Numbered from the stretch's first letter, positions 1 through 9,295 are shown. The stretch is DNA of 64,000 nt from Myxococcus xanthus (GCF_900106535.1 NZ_FNOH01000006.1:372001-436000), one strand, 5' to 3'. Translations and numbers: made by a program. The notes: generated by a model from the sequence alone, not told the origin.

Positions 1-1
1 C

Positions 2-127
2 CTGGCCATGACCGCCGAGCATCAGTCCGAGGGCCTGTGGCTGGCCGCCGAGGCCTGGCCCGGGCTCATGGACCTGCTCCAGGTGGTGTTTGGCACGGAA
101 CTTCCGCGGACGCCCCCCGGCGCCTAG
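2..127 (+). CDS. C-terminal fragment of a gene running in from the left
   Basis: An open frame enters the window at its left edge and stops at TAG 125-127. The last 41 residues are visible (ending TELPRTPPGA) and include a WLAAEAW stretch. The frame has the G/C-rich third positions of its neighbours, which supports it being real coding sequence. Too little is present to assign a family, and no function is proposed. Confidence 0.5.
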   Translation: MAMTAEHQSEGLWLAAEAWPGLMDLLQVVFGTELPRTPPGA

Positions 128-478
128 CGGGCAGGCCAGGAAGCCAGCCCCTGGCTGCTCCTTGTTCCGGGAGGGCGGGGGGCCCAGTGGTGTCCAGGAA
201 TGTGCCCTCCAGGGCGCTCCCCAGGGGCCGCGGGCGCCCCCACATTGAAGGAACGTCCGACGGTGAAGGGGCGTCAGACGATTTTCGGGGCGTGGTGCCA
301 CGAGTCAAGGGGCTGGAATTCTTCGGTTCTACGCCACGTTTCCTTCACGCGGCGAACAGCCGGTGGAGATTCGGGGCCTTCCACATTCGACATTGGCCCC
401 TCGACAGGCTAGAGGCTGCCTGTCTCGCTCTATGGGACGGGCTGCGGTCTCGCGCCGCACGCAGAAAGAAGAAGAAAC
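128..478 (+). other. intergenic region and cold-shock gene leader
   Basis: About 350 bases lie between the tail of the first gene and the cold-shock gene. A short inverted repeat (AGCCAG, 142-147; CTGGCT, 151-156) just after the first stop could be a weak terminator. The rest probably holds the promoter and a long untranslated leader, which is usual for cold-shock genes, but I see no convincing -35/-10 pair and no conserved protein in it. The purine-rich run at about 462-476 serves as the ribosome binding site. Confidence 0.35.
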
Positions 479-685
479 ATGGCAACTGGCACCGTGAAAT
501 GGTTCAACGACGCGAAGGGCTTTGGCTTTATCGCCCAGGACGACGGTGGGGCCGACGTGTTCTGCCACCACACCGCCATCCAGACGGATGGCTTCCGTAC
601 CCTGGCCGAAGGCCAGAAGGTGGAGTTCGAGACCCGGAAGGGCCCCAAGGGCCTCCAGGCCGAGAACGTCCGCGTCGTCGGCTGA
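479..685 (+). CDS. CspA-family cold-shock protein
   Basis: This is a 68-residue single cold-shock domain, the normal length of the CspA family. It starts [15 protein letters not shown], containing the RNP1 motif (KGFGFI, residues about 13-18), followed by RNP2-like VFCHH at about 29-33, where the usual VFVHF is changed at two positions. Such proteins bind single-stranded RNA and DNA in the cytoplasm and melt RNA secondary structure, in cold shock or in general growth control. A purine-rich AGAAGAAGAAAC precedes the ATG. The gene appears monocistronic: a hairpin with a T-rich tail follows 22 bases after the stop. Which of the several csp paralogues usual in myxobacteria this is cannot be told. 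Confidence 0.95.
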   Translation: MATGTVKWFNDAKGFGFIAQDDGGADVFCHHTAIQTDGFRTLAEGQKVEFETRKGPKGLQAENVRVVG

Positions 686-706
686 GAGCTCAGGCTCAGC
701 ACCATC

Positions 707-745
707 AGCCCGGTCTCCTCACTGCGAGGCCGGGCTTTTGTTTTC
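707..745 (+). terminator. rho-independent terminator after the cold-shock gene
   Basis: The stem AGCCCGG (707-713) pairs with CCGGGCT (730-736) around a 16-base loop, and is followed directly by TTTGTTTT. It sits between the cold-shock gene and the next small gene, so it should end the csp transcript. Confidence 0.8.
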
Positions 746-760
746 AGCGAGGGAGGCTCA

Positions 761-943
761 ATGCAAGGCAGATCCACGAAGCGCCAGAAAGAGCAGGCGC
801 GCAAGCAGCACCAGCAGGAGAAGAACGCGAAGCGCGAGGAGCGCAAGAAGGTCAAGTCCGAGCGCGGGCCGCGTCAGCCGGGTGAGGTCGACCCCGATAT
901 CGCGGACATCATCCCCGGTCCCCAGCCGCCGCTGGAGATTTGA
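761..943 (+). CDS. small highly charged hypothetical protein
   Basis: This encodes 60 residues. Residues 1-38 are almost entirely basic, Gln and Glu (KRQKEQARKQHQQEKNAK), predicted to form one long charged helix, and the tail is acidic and Pro-rich (DPDIADIIPGPQPPLEI). GAGGGAGG 7 bases upstream is a good ribosome binding site, which supports translation. The gene follows the csp terminator, so it either has its own promoter or depends on read-through. The basic helix could bind nucleic acid, but this is inference from composition only; no family is recognised. Confidence 0.65.
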   Translation: MQGRSTKRQKEQARKQHQQEKNAKREERKKVKSERGPRQPGEVDPDIADIIPGPQPPLEI

Positions 944-1081
944 GCCCAGTATCGTGCCGCCTGGGCTTGCCACGCAGTCAGTGGTGCCCAGGGCAACCTT
1001 CCGGGACGGCGCCCCCGCCCCCGGGAGGACGCAGTAGCCACTTCCCCTCACGTCAACGCAGCCAGCGCTCCTGGGCCGCCT

Positions 1082-1744
1082 TCACGGTCCGGCGGCGCGC
1101 AGCACCTCGGCGCGGGTGATGTGGTCCAGGCGGAAGTGGCGGCGCTCCCCGGTGGTGAGGTCCTCCCCGTCGACGCGTGTCTCGTGCCGGTTCATGATGA
1201 CGGACATCACCCGCACGTCGCGGACCGTCTCCAGGAAGTTGCTGTCGACGTAGGTGATGCGCAACGGCTGCTGCTCGAACCACGCCCGCTCCAATGCTTC
1301 CCGGACGGGCTTCTTGCTCGGCAGTGACGGCACGCCGATGAACGCCAACTCCCTCAGCCGGGTGAGCAGCTCGCGCTGGGCGGAGGTGGAGAGCGCCGCG
1401 CGCACCTTGTCCAGCGCCGACTCCAGCGTGCCCGCGAAGGGCATCAGCCGCATGTCGATGGCGAAGCGCCCCAGCGCGACGACGAGCGCTGCCTCGCGCG
1501 CGGTGAAGTTCACCGGCGGCAGGCTGTAGCTGCGATCCAACGCGTAGCCACCGCCACGGCCGCGCTCGGCGGACACCGGCATCGACGAGGCACGCAGGGA
1601 ATCCAGGTCCCGGTAGATGGTCCGCACCGTGACGCCGAACCGCTCGGCGAGCACTTCCGCCGTGACACCGGTACGGCGGCCCCGGAGGTATTCGGCGAGG
1701 GCGAAGAGACGCTCGGTGCGCTGCATGGAGAGGAAACCTGACAT
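1082..1744 (-). CDS. WYL-domain transcriptional regulator (DeoR/HTH_11 type)
   Basis: This is a 220-residue regulator of the helix-turn-helix plus WYL class. Residues about 7-60 form an HTH_11 winged helix (RFGVTVRTIYRDLDSLRAS) with the typical TIYRDLDxL recognition segment and a GGGYALD wing. The C-terminal half is a WYL-like ligand-binding domain (LRITYVDSN), ending in a typical LDHITRAEVL strand. The chosen ATG (MSGFLSMQRT) has GGGAGGAG about 12 bases upstream; a second ATG six codons in is possible, and a longer frame would run into the polymerase gene. It is divergent from the family B polymerase, with 120 bases between the two starts, and may control it, itself, or both. WYL proteins often sense nucleic-acid or nucleotide ligands. 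Confidence 0.85.
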   Translation of the reverse strand: MSGFLSMQRTERLFALAEYLRGRRTGVTAEVLAERFGVTVRTIYRDLDSLRASSMPVSAERGRGGGYALDRSYSLPPVNFTAREAALVVALGRFAIDMRLMPFAGTLESALDKVRAALSTSAQRELLTRLRELAFIGVPSLPSKKPVREALERAWFEQQPLRITYVDSNFLETVRDVRVMSVIMNRHETRVDGEDLTTGERRHFRLDHITRAEVLRAAGP

Positions 1745-1864
1745 ACCACTGTCACTCTCCTCCCTCAAGATGACGTGATGTCCCTGGAGCAACGTGCCTT
1801 GCATCCCACGCCGCGAGCGGCTTGCATCGCGCGCGTTCGCGGCACTTCCGCCCGGAGGGACTCC

Positions 1865-4279
1865 ATGGAGGACGAGTGGCTCTGGGGCTGGGACCCCACG
1901 CCGGGCATCGTCTCCGTGTGGGCGGAGCCCGACGGCCGCGCCTTCGTCTGGCGCCGCGTCCCCAAGACGGGGGAGCTGCTTCGCGAGGACGTGCGCTTCC
2001 GCCCGTGGTTGCTGCTCGCGTCCCTGGAGGACCTGGCGCACCTGGGGCCTCGGCTGCGTCCGGAGTCGGATGGCCCCGCGCGCTACCGGGTGACGTGGCA
2101 GGAACTCGAAGGGCCCGGTGCGTTGCGCTACCTGGTCCGCGGAGATGACGGCCGCGCGCTCACCAGCGCGGTGCTGGAAGGCGCGTCACGCCGCCTGGGC
2201 CAGCCGGTGAGTCACCTGAAGGAGCTGGGCGCGAACACGGTGCTCGCGCTGCCTCCGGAGGAGCAGTACCTCACGATGTCGGGCCGCACGTATTTCCGCG
2301 ACCTCGCCTTCGATGCGCTGCGCCGCATGCAGTTCGACCTGGAGACCACCGGGTTGGACCCGGCGCATCACCGCGTCTTCCTGGTGGCGCTGCGAGGCCC
2401 GGACGGCGCGACGGAGACACTCGAAGCCCAGGGGGATGACGACTCGGCGGAGGCGGACCTGCTCTACCACCTGGCGGAGCGCGTGCGCGCCTGGGACCCC
2501 GACGTCATCGAGAACCACAACCTGCACGGCTTCGACCTGCCGTTCCTCGCGCGGCGAGCCAGGCACCTGGGGGTGTCATTGGCGCTGGGCCGCGCGGGGG
2601 CACCGGGCTTGCGGCACCGCCCGTCCGCCAGGGGGGCCGCGCTGGGACGGCCCGTGCCCGGCGCGCCTCCGGATGCGATGCGCCGTGCGCGCTACACCGT
2701 GCCCGGCCGTGAGTTCATCGACACGCTGGACGCGGTGCTGCGGCATGACTTCTCCACGAGGGATTTGCCGGGCCATGGCCTCAAGGCCGTCGCGAAGCAC
2801 CTGGGCCTGGCGGGGCCCGAGCGCGAGCACATCCCCGGTGCCCGCGTATATGACGTCTTCCGCACGGACCCGGCGCGCGTGCGGCGCTATGCGCGTGATG
2901 ACGTGACGGAGGCGGGCGGCCTCGCGAGGCTGCTCGGGGGCGCGGCCTTTGCGCTCGCACGCATGGCGCCCCGCCGCTACGAGCGGCTGGCGGACGCGGG
3001 GCCGGCCACCGGCGTGTTGGACCCGCTGCTCGTCCGGGCCTATCTCCGGGAGGGCGCGGCGCTGCCCGCGCACCAGGAGGGGGATGGCACGCCGCACAGC
3101 GGCGCGGCGCTCCACCTGTTCGCCACGGGCGTGGCCCGGCGCATCGTGAAGGCGGACGTCGCCAGCCTCTATCCCTCCCTGATGCGCCAGTACCGGATTG
3201 GCCCCAAGCGGGACAGGCTGGGCGTGCTGCTGGCGTTGGTGGACCGCCTGGTGGACCAGCGGCTGGCGGCGAAGGGCAGGGCGCGTGCCGCGGCGCCTGG
3301 CTCGCAGGAGCGCTTCACGAACGAGGCGCTGTCGGCGGCGATGAAAATCGTCGTCAACTCCGCCTACGGCTATCTGGGCGCGGTGGGGCTCACGCGCTTC
3401 TCGGACGTGCACGCGGCCAACGAGGTGACGCGCCAGGGCCGCGAGGTGCTGGGCCTCCTCTGCCGGGAGCTGGCTCGCCGGGGCGTCACGCTGCTGGAGG
3501 CGGACACCGACGGCGTGTACTTCGCCGTCCCGGAGGACTGGCGGGAGGCCGACGAGCGCCGGGTCGTCTCGGAGGTCGCCGCGCTGCTGCCGCCCCGCGT
3601 GCAACTGGAGTTCGACGGGCGCTACGCCGCCATGCTGTCGCACGAACCGAAGAACTACGCGCTCCAGCCGTATGACGGACCGCTGGTGCTCCGGGGCGTG
3701 GCCTTCCGCTCCAGCCGCGCGGAGCCCTTCGGAGAGGCCTTCCTGCGCCGCGCGTTGCGCTGTCTCCTGGCGGAAGACATCCCGGGCGTTCGTGAGGTGT
3801 ACGTCGCGACGGTGATGGCCCTGCGCCGCCGGGAGCTGCCCACGCCGGAGGTCTGCGCGCACGTCCGCCTGACGAAGACGGGCGCCCAGTACCTCGCCCT
3901 CCGGCCCCGCCGGCGCGAGCTCCCCTACGAGGCCATGCTGGCCAGCGGCCGGAAGGAATGGCCTTTGGGTGAGCAGGTCCGCGTCTACCGCGCCGTGGGA
4001 GGCCGGGCGGGCCTGCTCCCCATTCCGGAGGCGGATGACCCGGGCACGGCGCGGCCCCTGTCACGCGAGGAGGACCCGCGCGACTACGACGTGGAGTACT
4101 ACGTGCGGCTCCTGCGTGAGACGTTCGCCGCGCGACTGGTGCGCGCGCTGACGCCAGAGGACTTCCGGACCGTGTTCGACGACCCTGGCCAGCCCTCCCT
4201 CTTCGCGCCCTCGCTCGAGGACGCGAAGCCCATTCTCACGGTGCTGACGGAGCCGGCGGCCGCCCTGGAAGGGGCGTAG
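1865..4279 (+). CDS. polB: family B DNA polymerase (Pol II type)
   Basis: The 804-residue protein is close in length to E. coli Pol II (783). The 3'-5' exonuclease is intact: Exo I FDLETTG (about 158), Exo II NHNLHGFDLPF (about 216) and Exo III YARDDVTEA (about 341). The polymerase core follows with motif A KADVASLYPS (about 429), motif B KIVVNSAYGY (about 493) and motif C EADTDGVYF (about 546), then a KNYAL motif. All metal ligands are present, so it should be an active proofreading polymerase, in the family used for replication restart and lesion bypass. I chose the ATG at 1865 because CGGAGGG lies just upstream; an in-frame ATG 30 codons earlier lacks a site and overlaps the WYL promoter region. 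The symbol is by family, not proven orthology. Confidence 0.92.
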   Translation: MEDEWLWGWDPTPGIVSVWAEPDGRAFVWRRVPKTGELLREDVRFRPWLLLASLEDLAHLGPRLRPESDGPARYRVTWQELEGPGALRYLVRGDDGRALTSAVLEGASRRLGQPVSHLKELGANTVLALPPEEQYLTMSGRTYFRDLAFDALRRMQFDLETTGLDPAHHRVFLVALRGPDGATETLEAQGDDDSAEADLLYHLAERVRAWDPDVIENHNLHGFDLPFLARRARHLGVSLALGRAGAPGLRHRPSARGAALGRPVPGAPPDAMRRARYTVPGREFIDTLDAVLRHDFSTRDLPGHGLKAVAKHLGLAGPEREHIPGARVYDVFRTDPARVRRYARDDVTEAGGLARLLGGAAFALARMAPRRYERLADAGPATGVLDPLLVRAYLREGAALPAHQEGDGTPHSGAALHLFATGVARRIVKADVASLYPSLMRQYRIGPKRDRLGVLLALVDRLVDQRLAAKGRARAAAPGSQERFTNEALSAAMKIVVNSAYGYLGAVGLTRFSDVHAANEVTRQGREVLGLLCRELARRGVTLLEADTDGVYFAVPEDWREADERRVVSEVAALLPPRVQLEFDGRYAAMLSHEPKNYALQPYDGPLVLRGVAFRSSRAEPFGEAFLRRALRCLLAEDIPGVREVYVATVMALRRRELPTPEVCAHVRLTKTGAQYLALRPRRRELPYEAMLASGRKEWPLGEQVRVYRAVGGRAGLLPIPEADDPGTARPLSREEDPRDYDVEYYVRLLRETFAARLVRALTPEDFRTVFDDPGQPSLFAPSLEDAKPILTVLTEPAAALEGA

Positions 4280-4295
4280 CCGCGCGCGCGACGGC

Positions 4296-5180
4296 TCAGG
4301 ACACCCCGGCGTGCGTTTGGGCAGCGACGGGGGACTGCTGCGGCGCCAGGGCGGTGCGCTGCAGCCAGCCCGCGAGTCCCAGGAGCACCAGGCCCGACGT
4401 GCGCAGCGTACGGAGCAACTCCGCGTTCTGCGCCGCGTCTCCGGGCAGCAGGGGCCCCAGCCACACGCGGGCGTCGTAGAAGAGCCACATGGCGCCAGAG
4501 ACGCCCATGGCCCACCACACCCAGGCCAGCCGTCCGCCGCGCAGCATGTACGCGACGCCCAGGATGGGGGCCACCAGCAGGATGGTCGTCATGTCGGCCA
4601 GCGTCGACGCCAGGCTGATGACGGCGGACATGGTGCTGATGGCGTCCGTGCCCAGGTGGCGGACCTCGGTGGCCAGCACGGGCACGCCCACGGCCAGCGC
4701 GGCCACGGCCGTTCCCACCCACAGCGCGTTGGAGCGGACGCTGGACGGCGGCTGGAGTCCGGACTGCCGGTACGTCATCGCCAGCAGGATGAGCGCGTAC
4801 GTCGTGCTGACGTTCGCCAGCACGACGACGAGCATGCGGACGGGCAGCAGCGGTGACTGGGTGAAGGGCACGTCCGGCACCGCGTGGAGCCAGTAGCTGC
4901 GCAGCGCGGTGCTGACCAGCGACAGGAGCGCGCCCGCGGCCAGGCCGCCCCACACCTTGCGCAGGTAGTCGCCCTGGGCGAACGAACGGGCCGCCGCCAG
5001 CGTCCCGAGCACGGCCAGCACGCCGCTGCCCCAACCGGCGACGTCATGCACGAGCGAGAGCGAACGCGGCGCGTCCAGCGCGGAGGCCGCCGCGAAGGCG
5101 TGCGCCAACTGGAGCACGAGCACCGCGCCGAACCAGGGCACGATGCTTCCGGCCGCACGGCCCGTCGACTGAGTACTCAT
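4296..5180 (-). CDS. multi-pass membrane protein, unknown function
   Basis: The 294-residue protein has about eight hydrophobic segments (for example WFGAVLVLQLAHAFAAAS near the N-terminus and a GVPVLATEV-flanked segment mid-protein) joined by short loops, with a hydrophilic tail. No catalytic motif is seen, and the arrangement suggests an inner-membrane protein of the DUF/permease-like kind. Its ATG overlaps the stop of the upstream gene (ATGA, 5177-5180), so the two are translationally coupled. It converges on the polymerase gene with only 16 bases between stops. Confidence 0.8.
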   Translation of the reverse strand: MSTQSTGRAAGSIVPWFGAVLVLQLAHAFAAASALDAPRSLSLVHDVAGWGSGVLAVLGTLAAARSFAQGDYLRKVWGGLAAGALLSLVSTALRSYWLHAVPDVPFTQSPLLPVRMLVVVLANVSTTYALILLAMTYRQSGLQPPSSVRSNALWVGTAVAALAVGVPVLATEVRHLGTDAISTMSAVISLASTLADMTTILLVAPILGVAYMLRGGRLAWVWWAMGVSGAMWLFYDARVWLGPLLPGDAAQNAELLRTLRTSGLVLLGLAGWLQRTALAPQQSPVAAQTHAGVS

Positions 5181-5497
5181 CGCAGCTTCTCCAAGGAGGC
5201 GGAAATCTCCGCCAGGATGACCTTCGCGTGCAGGGCGCCGATGAAGGTGTTCAGCATGGGCTTGAGGCCTTCGAGCAACTGCGGGAGGTCTTCTCGCTTG
5301 AGCTGCTCGGGGGGCCGCTTGAGGGTCCGCAGGGCGGCGGTCTGGATGGCCATCTTCGCGGTGAACCCGCCAAGGAGCGGTTCCAGGTGTCGCACGAGCG
5401 TGTCGTGCCAGCCGGCGGGGGAGGTCTGGGAGGTCGAAGGGAGAATCGCGCCACCTCCTGGTGGAAACCTGGAGCGTAGGCAGATTCCAGCCCGCAC
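5177..5497 (-). CDS. small helical hypothetical protein, coupled to membrane protein
   Basis: This encodes up to 106 residues; the well-ordered part begins about WHDTLVRHLEPLLGGFTAK and is amphipathic-helical to the end (ILAEISASLEKLR). No family is recognised. It is the first gene of a two-gene operon and ends within the start codon of the membrane protein. The start is uncertain: the outermost in-frame GTG (5497) has no ribosome binding site, whereas a perfect AGGAGG sits 7 bases before an in-frame ATT at 5446. The first 17 residues are therefore doubtful. Confidence 0.6.
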   Translation of the reverse strand: MRAGICLRSRFPPGGGAILPSTSQTSPAGWHDTLVRHLEPLLGGFTAKMAIQTAALRTLKRPPEQLKREDLPQLLEGLKPMLNTFIGALHAKVILAEISASLEKLR

Positions 5498-5673
5498 ACG
5501 AGGGGCACACCCTGTCTGGCCATGCGGAATCCCTCTCGTTATGCAGGTTTTTCTTTGAGAACATGGAGTTGAGCCGGGCCCGGCGGGCGGGAGCTGCCGT
5601 GCTGACTGTTTTTCCCGGAGGTGACGCGCCGGCGTCGCCCCCTAGAATGCGCCGGCTCGTTCCGCGAGACCCC

Positions 5674-6297
5674 ATGAACGCCCCACATCTTCGTGATGCC
5701 CCGTCGCCCTCCGTGACAGCCGTCCCCCGTCCGCATGCCGTTCGAGCGCCCGCGCCGCGGAGATACTGGGACTGGCTCAAGATGGGGCTGGGGGCCCTGC
5801 TGGCCCTGTGGGGGGCGAACCTCGTCTTCGTCGGCGCGCTGGGCGTGATGGTGGGCGCCGTGCAAAGCGTCTCTCCGGACGAGGGGAAGACGACCTCGGA
5901 TGGCGTGGGCATCCTGCTGGTAGCGGCGGTGTTCGTCGCCGTGGGCCGCTTCGCGTGGAAGAAGGGGCTGTCTCCCTTCCGGACCGCGCGCCGCCACGAG
6001 CAGTTGCTGGGCTTCATCCGCGCGCAGACGCGCATCCGCGTCAGTGACGTGGCCTCGCAGTTCCGGCTCCCGGAGGAGGAGGTCGCGGCGATGCTCACCA
6101 CGCTCATCGCCCGTCACGAGGTGGACCTCGTCTACCTCGCCGACTCGCGTGTTTACCTTCACCGCGAAGCTTTGGAGCGGGGGAAGAACGTGGCCTTGCG
6201 TTGTCCTTCGTGTGATGCCCCCGTGAGTGCGGAGGCCGTCCAGCCGGGGGACAAGGTGGATTGCTCCTACTGCGCCGCGCCATTCCTCGTGACGTAG
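5674..6297 (+). CDS. membrane protein with winged-helix-like and zinc-ribbon segments
   Basis: The 207-residue protein has, after a Pro/Arg-rich N-terminus, two membrane segments (about residues 32-58, MGLGALLALWGANLVFVGAL, and 72-88), a short helical domain that reads like a DNA- or protein-binding winged helix (RIRVSDVASQFRLPEEEVAAML), and a C-terminal zinc ribbon with CPSC and CSYC pairs 18 residues apart. The layout is that of a small membrane-anchored protein with a cytoplasmic sensor-like tail. The ATG at 5674 gives the best fit to the domain plan; an upstream in-frame ATG at 5647 directly follows a stop codon in another frame and is less likely. Function unknown. Confidence 0.75.
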   Translation: MNAPHLRDAPSPSVTAVPRPHAVRAPAPRRYWDWLKMGLGALLALWGANLVFVGALGVMVGAVQSVSPDEGKTTSDGVGILLVAAVFVAVGRFAWKKGLSPFRTARRHEQLLGFIRAQTRIRVSDVASQFRLPEEEVAAMLTTLIARHEVDLVYLADSRVYLHREALERGKNVALRCPSCDAPVSAEAVQPGDKVDCSYCAAPFLVT

Positions 6298-6424
6298 GAC
6301 AACAGACCTTCCCTTTCGGTGCGTTCGGGTTGCCGGGACCCTGAATCTTTGGCAATCGGAAGGCGCACAGCGCCGTAGTGGCTCCGTCATTCGACGAGAT
6401 GCCAGGTCATCCAGGGGAGGTCCG

Positions 6425-7861
6425 ATGAGGAAAGTATTCGGAGCGGTAGCACTGGCCGCGTTCACCGGCTGCGCGACCACGCAGGAAGCCCAGAAGCCGG
6501 AGACACCGCCCGCCGTCGAAGCGGCGAAGGTGGAAGCTCCCGCCGAACAGCCGAAGCTTCAGGTCCCCGTGGATTACTACAAGCTCGACAACGGCTTGAA
6601 GGTGGTCCTCTCGCGCGACAGCTCGGCGCCCAAGGCCGTCGTCGCCGTCTATTACAACATCGGCTTCCGCATCGAGCCGAAGGACCGCACCGGGTTCGCG
6701 CACCTGTTCGAGCACATGATGTTCCAGGGCTCGACGAACCTCGGGAAGATGGAGTTCATCCGCCTCATCCAGAAGAACGGCGGCGTGCTCAACGGCTCCA
6801 CCCGCTTCGACTTCACCAACTACTTTGAAGTCATCCCCTCCAACGCGCTGGAGCCCATCCTCTGGGCTGAGGCCGACCGCATGCGCGGGCTCGACGTGAC
6901 GGAGGAGAACCTGAAGAACCAGCAGGGCGTGGTGACGAACGAGGTGAAGGTCAACGTCCTCAACCAGCCTTATGGCGGCTTCCCGTGGCTGGACATGCCG
7001 CAGGTGGCGAACACCAACTGGTACAACGCCCACAACTTCTACGGCGACTTGAAGGACCTGGAGGCCGCCTCGCTGGAGGACGTGCGCGCCTTCTTCAAGA
7101 CGTACTACGCGCCCAGCAACGCCGCGCTGGTCATCGTCGGTGACTTCGAGCCGGAGCAGGTGAAGGGCTGGATTCAGAAGTACTTCGGGCCGCTGCCCAC
7201 CGTGGCGCAGCCGTCGAAGCCGGACATCTCCGAGCCCCGCCAGACGAAGGAGAAGCGCCACGACAAGCAGGACAAGCTGGCGCAGCGTCCGGCGCTCGCG
7301 GTGGGCTACCACATGCCCGACGTGGGCACGCCCGAGTACTTCGCCATGGCGCTGGTCGACGAGGTCCTCCTGCAAGGCAACGATAGCGCGCTCTACCAGC
7401 AGCTCGTGCAGAAGAAGGGCCTGACGGGCGAGGTCTCCGGCGGGGTGAACCAGCTGGGCAACCACTGGAACTACAACGGCCCCATGCAGTGGACCGCGTA
7501 CCTGTTCCATGACGCGGACACGACGACGGAGACCCTCCTCGCGGAGATCGACGGCGTGGTGGCGCAGCTGCAGAATCAGCCCATCGACGCGGCGACGCTG
7601 GAGCGGGCGCGGGTGAAGGCGCGCTCGGGGCTGTACGGGCAGTTGGAGGGCTTCCTCGGCTTCGGCCGCGCGGACCTGCTGGCGTCCTTCGCGCTCTTCT
7701 TCGACGACCCGGCGCGCATCAACCGGCTGGAGACGGAGCTGATGAAGGTGACGCCGGAGCTCATCCAGAAGACGGCGAAGGAGTATCTGCGCCGTGAGAA
7801 CCGCACCGTGTTGACGGTGACGCCCGCCACGGCGCCCGCCACCAAGACGCAGGCCCCCTGA
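6425..7861 (+). CDS. M16 zinc metallopeptidase, active subunit, lipoprotein
   Basis: The 478-residue protein has a lipoprotein signal ending FTGCATT (Cys 17 or so), then an acidic/Pro linker and an M16 (insulinase/processing-peptidase) pair of domains. The inverted zinc motif HxxEH is intact as HLFEH (residues 93-97), and the third ligand Glu lies in TNEVKV at residue 173, 75 residues on, as the family requires. It should cleave peptides in the periplasm or at the outer membrane. A good site (GGGGAGGT) precedes the ATG. The next gene, 12 bases downstream, encodes a second M16 protein without the zinc motif, so this is probably the catalytic half of a heterodimer, as in MPP beta/alpha. Confidence 0.93.
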   Translation: MRKVFGAVALAAFTGCATTQEAQKPETPPAVEAAKVEAPAEQPKLQVPVDYYKLDNGLKVVLSRDSSAPKAVVAVYYNIGFRIEPKDRTGFAHLFEHMMFQGSTNLGKMEFIRLIQKNGGVLNGSTRFDFTNYFEVIPSNALEPILWAEADRMRGLDVTEENLKNQQGVVTNEVKVNVLNQPYGGFPWLDMPQVANTNWYNAHNFYGDLKDLEAASLEDVRAFFKTYYAPSNAALVIVGDFEPEQVKGWIQKYFGPLPTVAQPSKPDISEPRQTKEKRHDKQDKLAQRPALAVGYHMPDVGTPEYFAMALVDEVLLQGNDSALYQQLVQKKGLTGEVSGGVNQLGNHWNYNGPMQWTAYLFHDADTTTETLLAEIDGVVAQLQNQPIDAATLERARVKARSGLYGQLEGFLGFGRADLLASFALFFDDPARINRLETELMKVTPELIQKTAKEYLRRENRTVLTVTPATAPATKTQAP

Positions 7862-7873
7862 GGACACGCACCC

Positions 7874-9295
7874 ATGACCACGCACTCAATTCGCACCCGC
7901 CTTGTCGCGCCCGCGCTGATGGTGCTCGGGATGCTGTCCACGCCTGCCTTCGCGGCCGCTCCCGCCTCGGCGCCCACCAAGGAAGCGCCTCCGGCCGCCG
8001 CCGCGCCCAAGCCCTTCAAAGTCCCCGTCCGCACGGAGTTCACGCTCGACAACGGGCTGGAAGTCTCGCTGCTGCCCTACGGCGACATGCCGAAGGTCGC
8101 CATCCAACTGGCCATCGACACCGGCAACATCCACGAGAAGGCCACGGAGACGTGGCTGGCGGACCTGACGGGAAAGCTGCTGTCGGAGGGCACCACCACC
8201 CGTTCCGCGGAGCAGCTTGCCCAGGCGGCCGCGCAGCTGGGTGGTTCGCTCAACATCGGCACGACGATGGACCAGACCTATGTCGGTCTGGAGGTCCTCT
8301 CCGAGTCGGCGCCGGACGCCGTGGCCCTCATCGCGGACGTCATCCAGAACCCGGCCTTCCCGCCGGCGGAGGTCGAGCGCGTCAAGGGCGACCTCGTGCG
8401 GGAGATGGCCATCTACAAGAGCCGGCCGGGTACGCTCGCCGACGAGCGGCTGCTCCAGTCGCTCTACGGTGACCACCCGTATGGCCGCTACTTCCCGCCG
8501 GAGGCCCAGCTCAAGGGCTACACGCCGGAGGCCGTCCGCGCGCACTACGACGCCAACATCGGCGCGGCCCGGGCGCGGCTGTACGTCGTCGGCCGGTTCG
8601 AGCCGGCGCCGGTGGAAAAGGCCATCCGGGACGCGTTCACCGGCTGGAAGGCCGGCGCGGCGCGCCTCCGGAACGTGCCCAAGCAGAAGGTGGCGAAGGC
8701 GGTCCAGTTCATCGACCGCCCCGGCTCGGTGCAGTCCACGGTGCGCGTGGCGGTGAAGGGCCTGCCGCCCTCCAGCCCGGACTACGTCAAGCAGACGGTG
8801 ATGAACACGCTGCTCGGTGGCTACTTCAGCTCGCGCATCACCGCGAACATCCGCGAGGCGAAGGGCTACACGTATTCGCCCTACAGCGATGTGTCCACGC
8901 ACCTGGAGGACGCCTACTGGGTGCAGAACGCGGACGTGACGACGGCCGTCACGGGCGAGTCGCTGAAGGAGATCCTCAAGGAGGTGGCCACCCTGCGCAA
9001 GACGCCGCCGCCCGCGGACGAGCTGAGCGCTGTCCAGAGCTATCTGGCGGGCTCCTTCCTGCTCCAGAACTCGTCGCGCAGCGGCATCATCTACCAGCTC
9101 CGCTTCGTGGACCTGCACGGCCTGCCTGATTCGTATCTGCAGAACTACGTGCAGTCGGTGATGGCCGTCACGCCGGAGCAGGTGCAGCAGCTGGCCGCGA
9201 AGATGCTGACGCGTGAGGCGATGACCTTCATCGTCGTGGGCGACCAGAAGTTGGTGGCGCCGCAGCTGAAGGTCGTATCCCCCGCGCTGAAGTGA
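7874..9295 (+). CDS. M16 peptidase homologue, inactive partner subunit
   Basis: The 473-residue protein has an N-terminal signal peptide (hydrophobic VAPALMVLGML, cleavage after AFA) and two M16 domains. Where the active partner has HLFEH, this one reads WLADLTGK, so zinc ligands are missing. The C-terminal M16 region keeps the substrate-binding RxxxY features (GKGYTYSPYSDV-like segment near 330). It follows the active subunit by 12 bases and surely is cotranscribed. By analogy to the alpha subunit of mitochondrial processing peptidase, it would bind substrates for the first subunit. That pairing is inference from gene order and motif loss. Confidence 0.92.
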   Translation: MTTHSIRTRLVAPALMVLGMLSTPAFAAAPASAPTKEAPPAAAAPKPFKVPVRTEFTLDNGLEVSLLPYGDMPKVAIQLAIDTGNIHEKATETWLADLTGKLLSEGTTTRSAEQLAQAAAQLGGSLNIGTTMDQTYVGLEVLSESAPDAVALIADVIQNPAFPPAEVERVKGDLVREMAIYKSRPGTLADERLLQSLYGDHPYGRYFPPEAQLKGYTPEAVRAHYDANIGAARARLYVVGRFEPAPVEKAIRDAFTGWKAGAARLRNVPKQKVAKAVQFIDRPGSVQSTVRVAVKGLPPSSPDYVKQTVMNTLLGGYFSSRITANIREAKGYTYSPYSDVSTHLEDAYWVQNADVTTAVTGESLKEILKEVATLRKTPPPADELSAVQSYLAGSFLLQNSSRSGIIYQLRFVDLHGLPDSYLQNYVQSVMAVTPEQVQQLAAKMLTREAMTFIVVGDQKLVAPQLKVVSPALK

